Assembly (NCBI RefSeq): GCF_001701025.1
Contig: NZ_CP016793.1
Location: 5,828,001-5,892,000, forward strand
Source: Lentzea guizhouensis
GTDB lineage: Bacteria > Actinomycetota > Actinomycetes > Mycobacteriales > Pseudonocardiaceae
Length of the DNA stretch: 64,000 bases
Direction: 5' to 3'
Part shown: positions 35,328 through 43,154 of the stretch, one piece after another
How the letters are laid out: each line of letters begins with the position of its first letter
Position numbering within the stretch: position 1 is the stretch's first letter
Made by a program: the position numbers and the translations under genes
The notes under the pieces: generated by a model
Databases searched by the model: none
What the model was told of the DNA's origin: nothing
What the model saw: the letters and a program-made list of their open reading frames with translations, nothing else

Positions 35328-36079
35328 GCTGCCTCCGTTTCGCGTGCGGCGCGCGAGATCACGACAGTCACTCGAATGGCCGTCGCGGTGTGCGGGAATC
35401 TACATGGGTATACGGAGGAAGCAATGGGCTGGTTGACTCGTCCGTCAAAAGTAACGCTCAAGTCACGACGAGACCCCCTGGTGTTTACTGTGAGTAGAAC
35501 GGTCGGGGGACTTGATCACTCTTCGTGTCTAATCGACAGCAATATCGTCCTAAGGCGAACTTGCGGGCAGCGCTGACTCTCGTACTGACGAGCTCGATGG
35601 CGTGAGGGTCGATGATCGGCTCTGTTCGTGAATGCATGCGCCTCTGAGTTCATGTTCGGGTGTCGGTGGCGACTCGAGGCGAAGTCGACCGTGGTTCTTT
35701 TGAGCGAAACGACATCCACCACATTAATTCGACAACACGCTTCCGTTTTCGGTGGAGTGGTGGCGGTGAGGTCGGGATGTCGTTGTGACTGCGCTTTGCG
35801 GCGTGCGGTCGGCCGCTCGAACTTAAATATATTTAAAACGGATTAATCGTCTGAACGGTGGATTGGCGGCGGGTGGCCGTCGGCTAACTTCGGTGGTGAT
35901 CGCGGGAAGTGATGGACCAGACCACCTGAATACGCCGGTCCCCACACCTGGCGCCGAGAGCCCCGGCTGATCCACCTCGTAACACCGGTGTGGGAAGGCA
36001 GGCGCGCACCGCTCACCGGTTCCTCCCTCCTGCTCGGAACCGGTGGTGCGGCAGCGGTGCGGCGCGGCCGGCCGGTGCC
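35328..36079. other. Long low-GC gene-free region
   Basis: About 750 bp with no supported gene. Between roughly 35440 and 35870 the composition is clearly less GC-rich than the rest of the window and includes the perfect palindrome at 35823. Short open frames lack codon bias. It may hold promoters (the RsbW-like gene starts at its left end), an unseen RNA or a remnant of acquired DNA. Confidence 0.55.
35823..35836. repeat. AT-only palindrome TTAAATATATTTAA
   Basis: A perfect 14-bp self-complementary block without a single G or C, in a genome near 70% GC. Such sites can be easily melted DNA, a target of an AT-hook or Lsr2-like protein, or an integration site. Confidence 0.7.
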
Positions 36080-36120
36080 CGCCGGCGGCGTCGGACCCGT
36101 CCCACGGTCCGCGCCGCCGG
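36080..36120 (-). terminator. Terminator of the two-component operon
   Basis: GCCGGCGGCG (36080-36089)/CGCCGCCGGC (36111-36120), continued by CGGACC (36091-36096)/GGTCCG (36105-36110), making a nearly continuous 16-bp stem 10 bp past the kinase stop. Confidence 0.75.
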
Positions 36121-36130
36121 CGGTGTGCTT

Positions 36131-37414
36131 TCAGCCAGTGACCCTCCGGAGCCTCAATTGCACGCGTGCCCCGCCCAGCGGCCCGCGGTCGACGTGGAGC
36201 GAACCACCCGTGCTCTCCGCGACCCTGCGGGCGATGTCGAGCCCCAGCCCGGTGGAACCACCGCCGCTGCTGCCGCGCCGGACCGCCTGCTCGGTGTCGC
36301 GGATGCCCGGTCCGGCGTCCTCGACCACGAGGGCCACCAGGTCGGCCTGGTGCACCAGCGCGACGGCGAACCGCGTGCCCTCCGGCGTGTAGCGGAAGAC
36401 GTTGCCCAGCACCGCGTCCAGCGCCGCCGTGAGGTCGGTGCGGGCCAGCGGCACGAGCGCGGGGTGGTCGGCACCCCTGACCGTCCACGGCCGCTCCTGG
36501 TCGTCGGCGAGCGCGGACCAGAACACGAGCCGGTCGCGCACGACGCTGGAGGCGTCGACGGCCGTGCTCTCCGGTTGGAGGCCCGAACGGGCCGCCTTGA
36601 TGATCTCGTCGACCTCTCTCTCAAGCCCTGTCACGGCCGCCCGGATGCGGTCCGCCCCCATCCCCTGTCCGAGGGTGTCCGCGTCCAGCAGGAGGGCCGT
36701 GAGGGGTGTTCTGAGGCGGTGGGAGAGGTCGGCGACCACCTCGCGTTCGGCGGCGAGGAGGTGCCGGACGCGTTCGGCCATCGCGTTGAAGGCCCGCCCG
36801 ACCTCCTTGAGCTCGGGCGGGCCCTTGACCGGCACGCGCACCGACAGGTCGCCGTGGCCCATCCGCTTGGCGCCGTCGGCCAGCGCCCTGGTGGCGCTGA
36901 CCGCCCGCGCGCCCATCCGGTCGGCGACGAACACCGACCCGGCGACCAGCCCGACCGCGACGCCGGCGAGCGCCAGCCAGGTGCCCATGACGCCGTGGGT
37001 GAGCTGCTCCTCGGGCACGAACGCCTCGACGATCGCGATCTCGTTGACGCCCAGCGCGATCGGTTGCAGGTACGCGACCCCGTCCGGGCGTTCGGCGACG
37101 ATCGCCCTGGCCTGCTTCACCGCGTCGGCGAACTCCCGCGCGGTGATGTGCGAGGTGCCGATCGTGACCGGCCCGGTGAAGTGCACGGCGAGCCGCTGCT
37201 GCCCGCCGTAGCGGGTGGTGGCGATGGCCTGCCGCAGGTCCTGGGGCTTCCTGGTGATGACGAGCGTCGGCGTGAGGGCGTTGGCCTGCTTCTGGGCCTC
37301 GCTGAGCGCGCGGTCGTAGGCCGCGGTCTTGACCACGATCGCGAGCGGGATGAGGAACGCCAGCGCCACCATGCTCGTCGCCGCGAGAGCGACGAGCACC
37401 AGTGACCGCCTCAC
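36131..37414 (-). CDS. Membrane sensor histidine kinase
   Basis: 427 residues from GTG 37414, which overlaps the response-regulator stop in GTGA. TM1 about residues 5-27 (LVLVALAATSMVALAFLIPL), an extracytoplasmic domain to about 120, TM2 about 122-148, a HAMP domain (ATRALADGAKRMGHGDLSVR), HisKA with phospho-His in DLSHRLRTPLTALL, and HATPase with N-box (VLGNVFRYTPEG), G1 (VEDAGPGI) and G2 (GSTGLGLDIARRV). Together with the upstream regulator it forms a two-component system; the signal is unknown. Confidence 0.94.
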   Translation of the reverse strand: MRRSLVLVALAATSMVALAFLIPLAIVVKTAAYDRALSEAQKQANALTPTLVITRKPQDLRQAIATTRYGGQQRLAVHFTGPVTIGTSHITAREFADAVKQARAIVAERPDGVAYLQPIALGVNEIAIVEAFVPEEQLTHGVMGTWLALAGVAVGLVAGSVFVADRMGARAVSATRALADGAKRMGHGDLSVRVPVKGPPELKEVGRAFNAMAERVRHLLAAEREVVADLSHRLRTPLTALLLDADTLGQGMGADRIRAAVTGLEREVDEIIKAARSGLQPESTAVDASSVVRDRLVFWSALADDQERPWTVRGADHPALVPLARTDLTAALDAVLGNVFRYTPEGTRFAVALVHQADLVALVVEDAGPGIRDTEQAVRRGSSGGGSTGLGLDIARRVAESTGGSLHVDRGPLGGARVQLRLRRVTG

Positions 37415-38076
37415 CTCGGTGCGACCAGACGCACGCCCACCCCGCGCACGGTGTGCAGGTACCGCGGCTGGGCCGCCCTCTCGCCGAGCTTGCGCCGCAG
37501 CCAGCTCAGGTGCACGTCCAGCGTCTGGTCGTCCCGGTTGGACGGCCACAGGTTCTGCAGGATCTCCGCGCGGGGCACGACCTCGCCCTGCCGGGAGGCG
37601 AGGAACGCGAGCAGCTCGAACTCCTTGTGCGTCAGCGAGAGCTCCTGCCCGTCCACAGCGGCCTTGCGGCGGTCCACGTCGATCTCCAGCCCGCCGATCT
37701 TGAGCTGCTTGTGGTCCTTGGCCCTGCGCAGCACCGCCTGCACGCGCGCGCCCAGGTGCTCGCTGGAGAACGGTTTGACCAGGTAGTCGTCGGCGCCGGC
37801 GTTGAGCAGGCGGATGATCTCCTGCTCGTCGTCGCGGGCCGTGGCGATGACGACCGGGGTGTCGGTGACACCCCGGATCATCCGCAGCGCGTCGCTGCCG
37901 TCGAGGTCGGGAAGGCCGAGGTCGAGGACCACGACGTCGTAGGAGTTCGCGGAGACTTCGCGCAACGCCTCGATCGCGAGCGCCACACCGTGCACGATGT
38001 GGCCCTGGTCGGTGAGGGCGCGGGTGATGGCTCCGCGCACGGCGGGGTCGTCCTCGACGAGCAGTACCGATGCCAT
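37411..38076 (-). CDS. OmpR-family response regulator
   Basis: 221 residues. Receiver domain with acidic pair VEDDPAV, phospho-Asp in VVLDLGLPDLDG, Thr/Ser in VIATARD and Lys in YLVKPFSSEHL. The C-terminal winged helix contains LSLTHKEFELLAFLASRQGEVV, LDVHLSWLRRKLGE and the terminal VRGVGVRLV. Divergent (23 bp) from a small anchored protein that is a plausible target; the kinase follows by overlap. Confidence 0.95.
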   Translation of the reverse strand: MASVLLVEDDPAVRGAITRALTDQGHIVHGVALAIEALREVSANSYDVVVLDLGLPDLDGSDALRMIRGVTDTPVVIATARDDEQEIIRLLNAGADDYLVKPFSSEHLGARVQAVLRRAKDHKQLKIGGLEIDVDRRKAAVDGQELSLTHKEFELLAFLASRQGEVVPRAEILQNLWPSNRDDQTLDVHLSWLRRKLGERAAQPRYLHTVRGVGVRLVAPR

Positions 38077-38099
38077 GTCGCTAACGGGAGGACGTCGCG

Positions 38100-38651
38100 G
38101 TGAGACGGTCGATCGGGTACCTGGCCGCGTGGGCGGTGGTCACCACCGTGGCCGTCGGGCTGTCGTGGCTCGGGATCCGGTCGGCGATGGAACCGGCGCC
38201 CGTGGCCGTGGTGGAGGGGACCGGTGGGCCGGGGGTGTTGCCGTTGCCGACTGTGTCGATTTCTGTGCCGGTGCCGACCACGACCTCCGTCAGCGTTCCT
38301 GCCGTTGTTGCCACGACCACCAGGCCTCCCTTGCGCTCGTCCGCTCCGGTGACGACTGTTCCGCCGAGTAGTACGGATGGGCGGGGTGGTGTGGCTCAAC
38401 TTCCTGCCGGGGAGTGGCAGGCGGACGGGTCGTACGTCCACGCCTTCCACTTGCGGGGCGGGGATGTGGTGGTCCGGTATCGGGCGGTCGGGGTGGAGGC
38501 GTTGTCGGCTACGCCGGCGGAGGGGTGGGCTGTTGCGGTGGAGCAGCCCGGGGGGCCTCTCGTCGTCAACTTCCGGGACGGGGCGGGGAGGTTGTCCCGG
38601 TTGGAGGCGACGTGGAACGGAGGGCCGACGGCGCGGGTGGTCGAGAAGTAG
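38100..38651 (+). CDS. Membrane-anchored or secreted hypothetical protein
   Basis: 183 residues from GTG 38100 with RBS GGGAGG. An N-terminal helix (IGYLAAWAVVTTVAVGLSWLG) acts as signal or anchor. Then comes a Pro/Thr/Ser/Val-rich stalk (about residues 48-90, e.g. TVSISVPVPTTTSVSV), then a C-terminal globular beta domain of about 85 residues (HAFHLRGGDVVVRYRAVGVE). No family recognised. Divergent from the response regulator, so it may belong to the regulon or be part of sensing. Confidence 0.75.
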   Translation: MRRSIGYLAAWAVVTTVAVGLSWLGIRSAMEPAPVAVVEGTGGPGVLPLPTVSISVPVPTTTSVSVPAVVATTTRPPLRSSAPVTTVPPSSTDGRGGVAQLPAGEWQADGSYVHAFHLRGGDVVVRYRAVGVEALSATPAEGWAVAVEQPGGPLVVNFRDGAGRLSRLEATWNGGPTARVVEK

Positions 38652-38707
38652 GCCCGGAACGCTGACCAGGTCGATGCCACTTCCGTCGCTTTGAGGGGCC
38701 TGGAACG

Positions 38708-38747
38708 CCCGTCGCGAAGTGGCTCGGCCGAGCCACTTCGCGACGGG
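38708..38747. terminator. 40-bp perfect palindrome, bidirectional terminator
   Basis: CCCGTCGCGAAGTGGCTCGG is followed with no spacer by its exact reverse complement. It lies between convergent genes (stops at 38651 and 38761). A 20-bp stem with no loop bases is unusually perfect for a terminator. Confidence 0.75.
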
Positions 38748-38760
38748 TCGCCTTCTGCGG

Positions 38761-39954
38761 TTACAGGCCGATGGCCTTGGCGATCTGAGTGGGCTTGAGG
38801 ACGCGGAGGATGGCCTCGAAGAGGTAGTAGTCGCCGTAGGGGAGGGAGACTTCTACGCCGTCTTCCGAGGGGCGGTTGCGGGTTCCTCGGGCCAGGACCG
38901 CCTCTGCCCGCGTGGAGTTCGTCGTCAGGCAGGTGCGGGACAGGGCGTCGAGGATCAGGAGCGCGCGGTCGCGGTAGCGGGTGTGGCCGGTGGCCTTGGC
39001 GAGGTCGAGGAGGCCGCAGGCGAGGATGGCGCCTGCGGAGGAGTCCTTGATGTCGTTGGGGGCCAAGGGGGAGCGGTAGTCCCAGACCGGGACGTGGTCC
39101 GGGGTGAGGGCGGAGAGGGCGTAGTCGGCCATCTTGCGGGCCGTGGTGCGGAACTCGGTCAGGCCCGTGCGGCGGTACATGGTGGTGAAGCCGTAGATGC
39201 CCCAGGACTGGCCGCGGGACCAGGACGAGGTGGGGCTGTAGCCCTGGACGGTGTTCGGGCCGAGAGGCGCGCCGGTGTCCGGGTCGAAGTCGAAGACGTG
39301 CGGGGTGGAGCCGTCCGGGCGCAGGAAGTGGGTCTGGGTGGTGCGGGCGTGGGCGATGGCGATGTCGAGGAACCTGCGGTCGCCCGTGTGTTCGGTGGCG
39401 AAGGCGAGGAGGTCGAGGTTCATCATCGTGTCGATGATGACGCGGCCCGCGTTGCCGGGGGTGCCGAGGCGGCCCCAGGCGCGGATGAACCCGCCGGTGG
39501 CGTTGTAGCGCTGGAGCAGGGTGGAGGCGGCTTCGACGGCTCCGTCGCGCCACTTGGTGTTGCCGGTGCGGCGGTATGCGGTGATCCAGCTGGGGTAGAA
39601 GAGGAAGCCCAGATCGTGGTCTCGGGGGTCGAGGCGGCGGGGAGCCAGACGGTCGTTGGCGGCTTCCGCGAGGGTGCGGAAGGTGGGGTCGGCCGAGTCG
39701 AGGTGGGCGAGCCAGAGGGTTCCCGGCCAGAAGCCGCCGACCCAGCCGCCGTCGGCGACGTAGGTCCACTTCTCGAAGCGGGTGATCTCCGGGAACGAGG
39801 TGATGCCCGGTGCGACCTGGCGGAGCTTGGCCAGACCGTGGTCGAGGGTCGCGCGCAGGCGTGCCGGGTTCGCTGAGGCCTCAGCGGTGCCGAGTGAGGC
39901 GGCCAGGGGAGTGGCCGCGGCTGATGCCAGGAGGGTGCGTCGAGACAGGTTCAC
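38761..39954 (-). CDS. GH88-like unsaturated glucuronyl hydrolase, Tat-exported
   Basis: 397 residues from GTG 39954. Tat-like signal NLSRRTLLASAAATPLAA. An (alpha/alpha)6 barrel of the GH88 type: WVGGFWPGTLWLAH, the key Asp in RVIIDTMMNLDLL, WSRGQSWGIYGFT, and the second Asp region IKDSSAGAILACGLLDL. GH88 enzymes remove unsaturated uronic acids from oligosaccharides released by polysaccharide lyases. No lyase gene is next to it. Ends 14 bp from the 40-bp palindrome. Confidence 0.88.
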   Translation of the reverse strand: MNLSRRTLLASAAATPLAASLGTAEASANPARLRATLDHGLAKLRQVAPGITSFPEITRFEKWTYVADGGWVGGFWPGTLWLAHLDSADPTFRTLAEAANDRLAPRRLDPRDHDLGFLFYPSWITAYRRTGNTKWRDGAVEAASTLLQRYNATGGFIRAWGRLGTPGNAGRVIIDTMMNLDLLAFATEHTGDRRFLDIAIAHARTTQTHFLRPDGSTPHVFDFDPDTGAPLGPNTVQGYSPTSSWSRGQSWGIYGFTTMYRRTGLTEFRTTARKMADYALSALTPDHVPVWDYRSPLAPNDIKDSSAGAILACGLLDLAKATGHTRYRDRALLILDALSRTCLTTNSTRAEAVLARGTRNRPSEDGVEVSLPYGDYYLFEAILRVLKPTQIAKAIGL

Positions 39955-40129
39955 GAGACCGTCCAGTCCCTTTCGTGTCCTTGCGCCCGGCGACACAGTG
40001 CCAGAAGCGATCAAGGTCTGACAAGAGGTATACGGGATTCGCATGGGCAGTACGGAGAATCTTGGGATTGACGGTGTGAAAAATTGATTCTTACGCTCGA
40101 TTGCGTCGAATCGAGTTGGAGGTCATGAG

Positions 40130-40270
40130 ATGGCACAGGTACGCGTTCGCAAGCCGGTCGCGCCGGTCGTGCTCACGCCGTCGCTGGTGCAGGCGATGAT
40201 CGCCCGCCGGCAGGCCGTCCAGGTGGCCAAGTTCCGCACCACCTGCACCGACTGCCTGCCCAACTACTGA
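40130..40270 (+). CDS. 46-residue peptide, candidate precursor or scaffold peptide
   Basis: ATG 40130 with RBS GGAGG (40118-40122) at 7 bp, stop TGA 40268-40270. The N-terminal half is basic and Val/Pro-rich (AQVRVRKPVAPVVLTPSLVQ), followed by AMIARRQAVQVAKFR and the short tail TTCTDCLPNY with a CxxC. Codon use has strong GC3, supporting real translation. Promoter-like TTGACG (40068-40073) with a weak TTACGC after 17 bp precedes it. It heads an operon with a nucleotidyltransferase 20 bp downstream. The leader-like body plus compact polar C-terminal tail resembles a RiPP precursor, but no homolog is known to me. Confidence 0.7.
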   Translation: MAQVRVRKPVAPVVLTPSLVQAMIARRQAVQVAKFRTTCTDCLPNY

Positions 40271-40290
40271 GCGGGTGAGGGGACTTCGCC

Positions 40291-41367
40291 GTGGAGATCG
40301 ACGCTGATGCGCTGGTCCGCGCCTTGGCGGTGTGCTGCGGCGAAGAACCCGCCGACCGGGCGGAGGCGGTGTGGCTCGCGCGCAAGAAGCAGCCCTCGTT
40401 CCTCGCCACCCTGTGCTCGGCGTGGGGTGAGCTGAACGACGGGCTGGCGTTCGAGCTGGCCGCGCAGCGGGAGCGGGTGGGGTTCTACCGGGTGCTGGCG
40501 GCCTCGCTCGACTCGCCGGAGGTCATTCCGCTCAAAGGACTGGAAGTCGGTCGTTTGCACCCCGACGGCTGGGTCAGATATATGAACGACCTGGATTACC
40601 ACGTCGCCGAGCCCGAGTTGCTGTGGGAGGTGGCGGCGTCTTTGGTGGGACGTGATTGGTCGCTCGACTCCGGCACGTTCACAAGGGTGAACAATTCGCT
40701 TCAGGTGATGTTGAGCTTTCGCCTGCCGCACCCCGACCGGTACCAGTTGCCGTACGGGGTGGAGCTGGCGAGCTACGTGAGCCTCGGCGACCTCGGTGCG
40801 GTGCCGCCGGTGCTCGCGCTCACGCCGGACCTGGCGCCGGTGAAGAACCTGATGATGCTGTTGTTCGAGCGCTTCGAGCAGCCGTTCCGCGCCCGCGACC
40901 TGGTGGACGGGGCGTTGCTGGTGGAGGCGGCCCGCGCGGCCGACGTGGAGCGGATGCTGGACCGGCTCGACCTGTGGCCCGAGTACGCCGAGCTGGCGTC
41001 GCTGCTGGCACGTGCCGAGCTGGGACCGTCGCTGGAGGTTCCGCGTGACGCCGTTGCGAGAGCACGACGGCGTCGCGCGGGACGGGCGGTGCGCAGCTCG
41101 TTGTCGGCGGCCGGGCTGGCACGGCGCGCCCAGCAGCGGATGGTGGAGCGCGGGCTGCCCGCCGCCGGGCGCAAGGTCCTCGAACGGGTCGGGGCCCGGT
41201 GGGCGCTCGACTCGGGGTTGCTCTGCTTCGGGCTGCCGGTGGACGGGCGGTCCGAGCGCGTGCGGGTCGGCGGGCGGGACGACCTCACGTGGGTCGACAC
41301 GCCGGTCGGCCGGTTCCTGCTGACTCCCGGCGACGAACTGCCGTCGTCCGCCGAGGAGTTCGTCTGA
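40291..41367 (+). CDS. NTP_transf_5-like nucleotidyltransferase family protein
   Basis: 358 residues from GTG 40291, RBS GAGGGG. Residues 80-104 (PLKGLEVGRLHPDGWVRYMN, then DLDYHV) carry the LKG ... R ... D-x-D pattern of PF14907-like uncharacterised nucleotidyltransferases: Lys82-Gly83, Arg96, Asp100, Asp102. The C-terminal half is helical, with an Arg-rich section (ARARRRRAGRAVRSS) and a beta-rich tail. Family members appear in several peptide natural-product clusters, where their reaction is mostly unknown. Immediately follows the 46-residue peptide gene and precedes two tiny ORFs. Confidence 0.75.
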   Translation: MEIDADALVRALAVCCGEEPADRAEAVWLARKKQPSFLATLCSAWGELNDGLAFELAAQRERVGFYRVLAASLDSPEVIPLKGLEVGRLHPDGWVRYMNDLDYHVAEPELLWEVAASLVGRDWSLDSGTFTRVNNSLQVMLSFRLPHPDRYQLPYGVELASYVSLGDLGAVPPVLALTPDLAPVKNLMMLLFERFEQPFRARDLVDGALLVEAARAADVERMLDRLDLWPEYAELASLLARAELGPSLEVPRDAVARARRRRAGRAVRSSLSAAGLARRAQQRMVERGLPAAGRKVLERVGARWALDSGLLCFGLPVDGRSERVRVGGRDDLTWVDTPVGRFLLTPGDELPSSAEEFV

Positions 41368-41381
41368 GGAGGTGGTGCTGC

Positions 41382-41423
41382 ATGGCCGCGAACTCCCGCA
41401 AGCCGAAGATCCCGAAGAAGTAG
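41382..41423 (+). CDS. 13-residue Lys-rich mini-ORF
   Basis: MAANSRKPKIPKK. The RBS GAGGAGG (41366-41372) overlaps the stop of the nucleotidyltransferase gene and is 9 bp from the ATG. The stop TAG itself overlaps the RBS (AGGAGG) of the next mini-ORF. The tail KPKIPKK resembles KPKIKKRR of that ORF. Too short for family assignment; translation is inferred from the near-ideal RBS. Confidence 0.55.
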   Translation: MAANSRKPKIPKK

Positions 41424-41435
41424 GAGGCGTTCGAG

Positions 41436-41495
41436 ATGGCGAAGAAGCACGGTCACAAGCTGGCGGTCAAGCCGAAGATCAAGAAGCGGCGCTAG
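41436..41495 (+). CDS. 19-residue Lys/Arg-rich mini-ORF
   Basis: MAKKHGHKLAVKPKIKKRR. RBS AGGAGG at 41422-41427, 8 bp before ATG 41436. Nine Lys/Arg and two His in 19 residues, shares KPKI with the preceding mini-ORF. Followed 15 bp later by the NDK-like gene. Could be a peptide substrate, a basic nucleic-acid-binding peptide or a translation-coupling leader. Confidence 0.55.
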   Translation: MAKKHGHKLAVKPKIKKRR

Positions 41496-41510
41496 AGGGG
41501 TTGGGACGCT

Positions 41511-42236
41511 GTGGTGTTCGTGCTGCTCGGACCCGACGCGGTGGCGCGGCAGCTCGGCGTCCCGATCCTCGACCGGCTGGAGGCGGCCGGGTTCACCGCT
41601 GTGCGCTGGCAGTTGATCTGCCGGCGACCGTCCGATTTGGACACCTTTCACGCGGTGAACATCGACAAGCACTGGAAGGGCTACCTGTACCGGCTCGTCG
41701 ACCGGTTGTTCGCGTACGGGCCGTTCATGGCGCTGGATGTCGCCGGCTCGCACGAGGAGCTGCGGGCGCTCAAGGGGTCGAGCGATCCGGCGCAGGCCGC
41801 GCCCGGCACGATCCGCGGCGACCTGGGGACGATCAACGTCGTGCTGGCGTTGATGCACAGCTCGGACACGCCCGCGGACTCCGAACGGGAGAGCGCGGTG
41901 TTCGTGCCGGACGGGTTCGCCGGTGAGGGCGACCCGCGGCCGGTGCTGAAGACGCTGGCGCGCGGCGGGGTCGCGGAGACGCGCGGGTTCGACGAGGTGC
42001 TCGTCGGGCTGCGGTCGCGGATCGAGGCCGCGCTGTGGCACGAGGAGCCGGGGCATCCGGTGGAAGCGGTGCTGCGGCACGATTTTCTGACGCCGGGGCT
42101 CGACGTGGAGCACGCGGCGGACCTGGCGGCGACGGTCGGGGTGCGGATCGACCCGTGGGAGCGGCTGGTGCTCGCGACCTCACAGCACTTCGCGCCGCGT
42201 CGTGGCGGCGCTGACGGCCAGGGCCTCGGCCAGTAG
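41511..42236 (+). CDS. Nucleoside-diphosphate-kinase-like protein with C-terminal extension
   Basis: 241 residues from GTG 41511. Residues 1-130 follow the NDK fold: LLGPDAVARQLGVPILDRLE, FAYGPFMALDVAG, SSDPAQAAPGTIRGDLG and the catalytic-His region LMHSSDTPADSERE (His116). The canonical KPDAV is GPDAV here, so the nucleotide-phosphate-binding Lys is lost, and an Arg before the TxP loop is also missing. About 110 extra residues follow, with no match known to me. Suggests a specialised phosphotransfer or nucleotide-binding role rather than housekeeping NDK. The 3' end overlaps the convergent acetyltransferase gene by 57 bp. Confidence 0.75.
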   Translation: MVFVLLGPDAVARQLGVPILDRLEAAGFTAVRWQLICRRPSDLDTFHAVNIDKHWKGYLYRLVDRLFAYGPFMALDVAGSHEELRALKGSSDPAQAAPGTIRGDLGTINVVLALMHSSDTPADSERESAVFVPDGFAGEGDPRPVLKTLARGGVAETRGFDEVLVGLRSRIEAALWHEEPGHPVEAVLRHDFLTPGLDVEHAADLAATVGVRIDPWERLVLATSQHFAPRRGGADGQGLGQ

Positions 42237-43154
42237 CGGGTCGCGGGTGCGGACCCAGCCGGTGAGCGGGGTGCCGGTGCAGCCGCGGGAACGCTTGGCC
42301 TGCCAGGAACCCTGGCCGTAGCCGATGGTCCTGACCCGCTCGGCGTAGGCGTGCTCGGCGGCCGCGTAGTAGGCGGTGCCGAAGTAGGCGAGCCGCGACC
42401 GTGCGTCGGTGTAGTCGAAACCGACCGCGGTGCAGGTCCAGTCGCCGTCGTGGCGGGCGAACATCGCGAAGCCGACGGCGTTGCCGCTGTCCGGGCGGGC
42501 GACGAGCGTGATCGAGTCCATCGCGGCCAGTGCGGCGAGCTTGCGGCGTTCCACGGCGATGTCGGCCGCACCGCGGTACTTGCGCGAGAGCTGGCAGCGC
42601 AGGGCGGCGAGCTCGTCGAGGTCCGGTTCCTCGCGGTGGACGTCCGCAACGGACCGCATCTCGCGGCGGATCTCCTTGCGGCGCTTGCGGGGGAACGCGG
42701 CCAGGTAGTCGGTGATGCCGGTGCCGGGCAGGTGCAGGTCCCACGTCATCGACAGCGGGACGCGGGTGAAGCCGCGGTCGTGCAGCACGGTCTCCAGTGG
42801 TCCCGGGCGTGTGTAGAGGAACGCGACCGTCGGGACGTCGTGGGCCAGCGCGGCGCTGACCAGGCCGTGCAACGCCTCCGGGTCGCCGGCGCGTGGACCC
42901 GTCGGCAGGCATTCGTAGCCGGGGACCATCACGGTCAGTGCGGGCACCCACGGCGGTGAGTCGATCGGCTCACGGGTGATCGGCAGTGCGGGCGCGGTGG
43001 TCGTGAGGACGTGCTGCAGGTCGAAGAACTCCCTGGGCAGCGGCTCGTGCTGGACGAACGCGTGCGCCTCGACGCCGTCGGCTCGCAGCGCGACGGTCGG
43101 GGGCAGTCGGCCGCTCATCGCGGCGAGCCAGGCGGGGGTGGTGAGCAGGCTCAT
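42180..43154 (-). CDS. GNAT/FemAB-like acyltransferase A
   Basis: 324 residues from ATG 43154, in an ATGA overlap with the upstream acyltransferase gene. The C-terminal half contains YLAAFPRKRRKEIRREMRSV, then a GNAT_6/BioF2-like core with VGFAMFARHDGDWTCTAVGF, YFGTAYYAAAEHAYAERV and IGYGQGSWQAKRSRG. Such proteins transfer acyl or aminoacyl groups to amines of small molecules or peptides. Within this cluster it may modify the product or give self-protection. Convergent overlap with the NDK-like gene. Confidence 0.72.
   Translation of the reverse strand: MSLLTTPAWLAAMSGRLPPTVALRADGVEAHAFVQHEPLPREFFDLQHVLTTTAPALPITREPIDSPPWVPALTVMVPGYECLPTGPRAGDPEALHGLVSAALAHDVPTVAFLYTRPGPLETVLHDRGFTRVPLSMTWDLHLPGTGITDYLAAFPRKRRKEIRREMRSVADVHREEPDLDELAALRCQLSRKYRGAADIAVERRKLAALAAMDSITLVARPDSGNAVGFAMFARHDGDWTCTAVGFDYTDARSRLAYFGTAYYAAAEHAYAERVRTIGYGQGSWQAKRSRGCTGTPLTGWVRTRDPLLAEALAVSAATTRREVL

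Noticed and set aside
35122..35846. Several 60-105 codon open frames in the low-GC region
   Set aside because: No RBS, no codon bias and no recognisable product.
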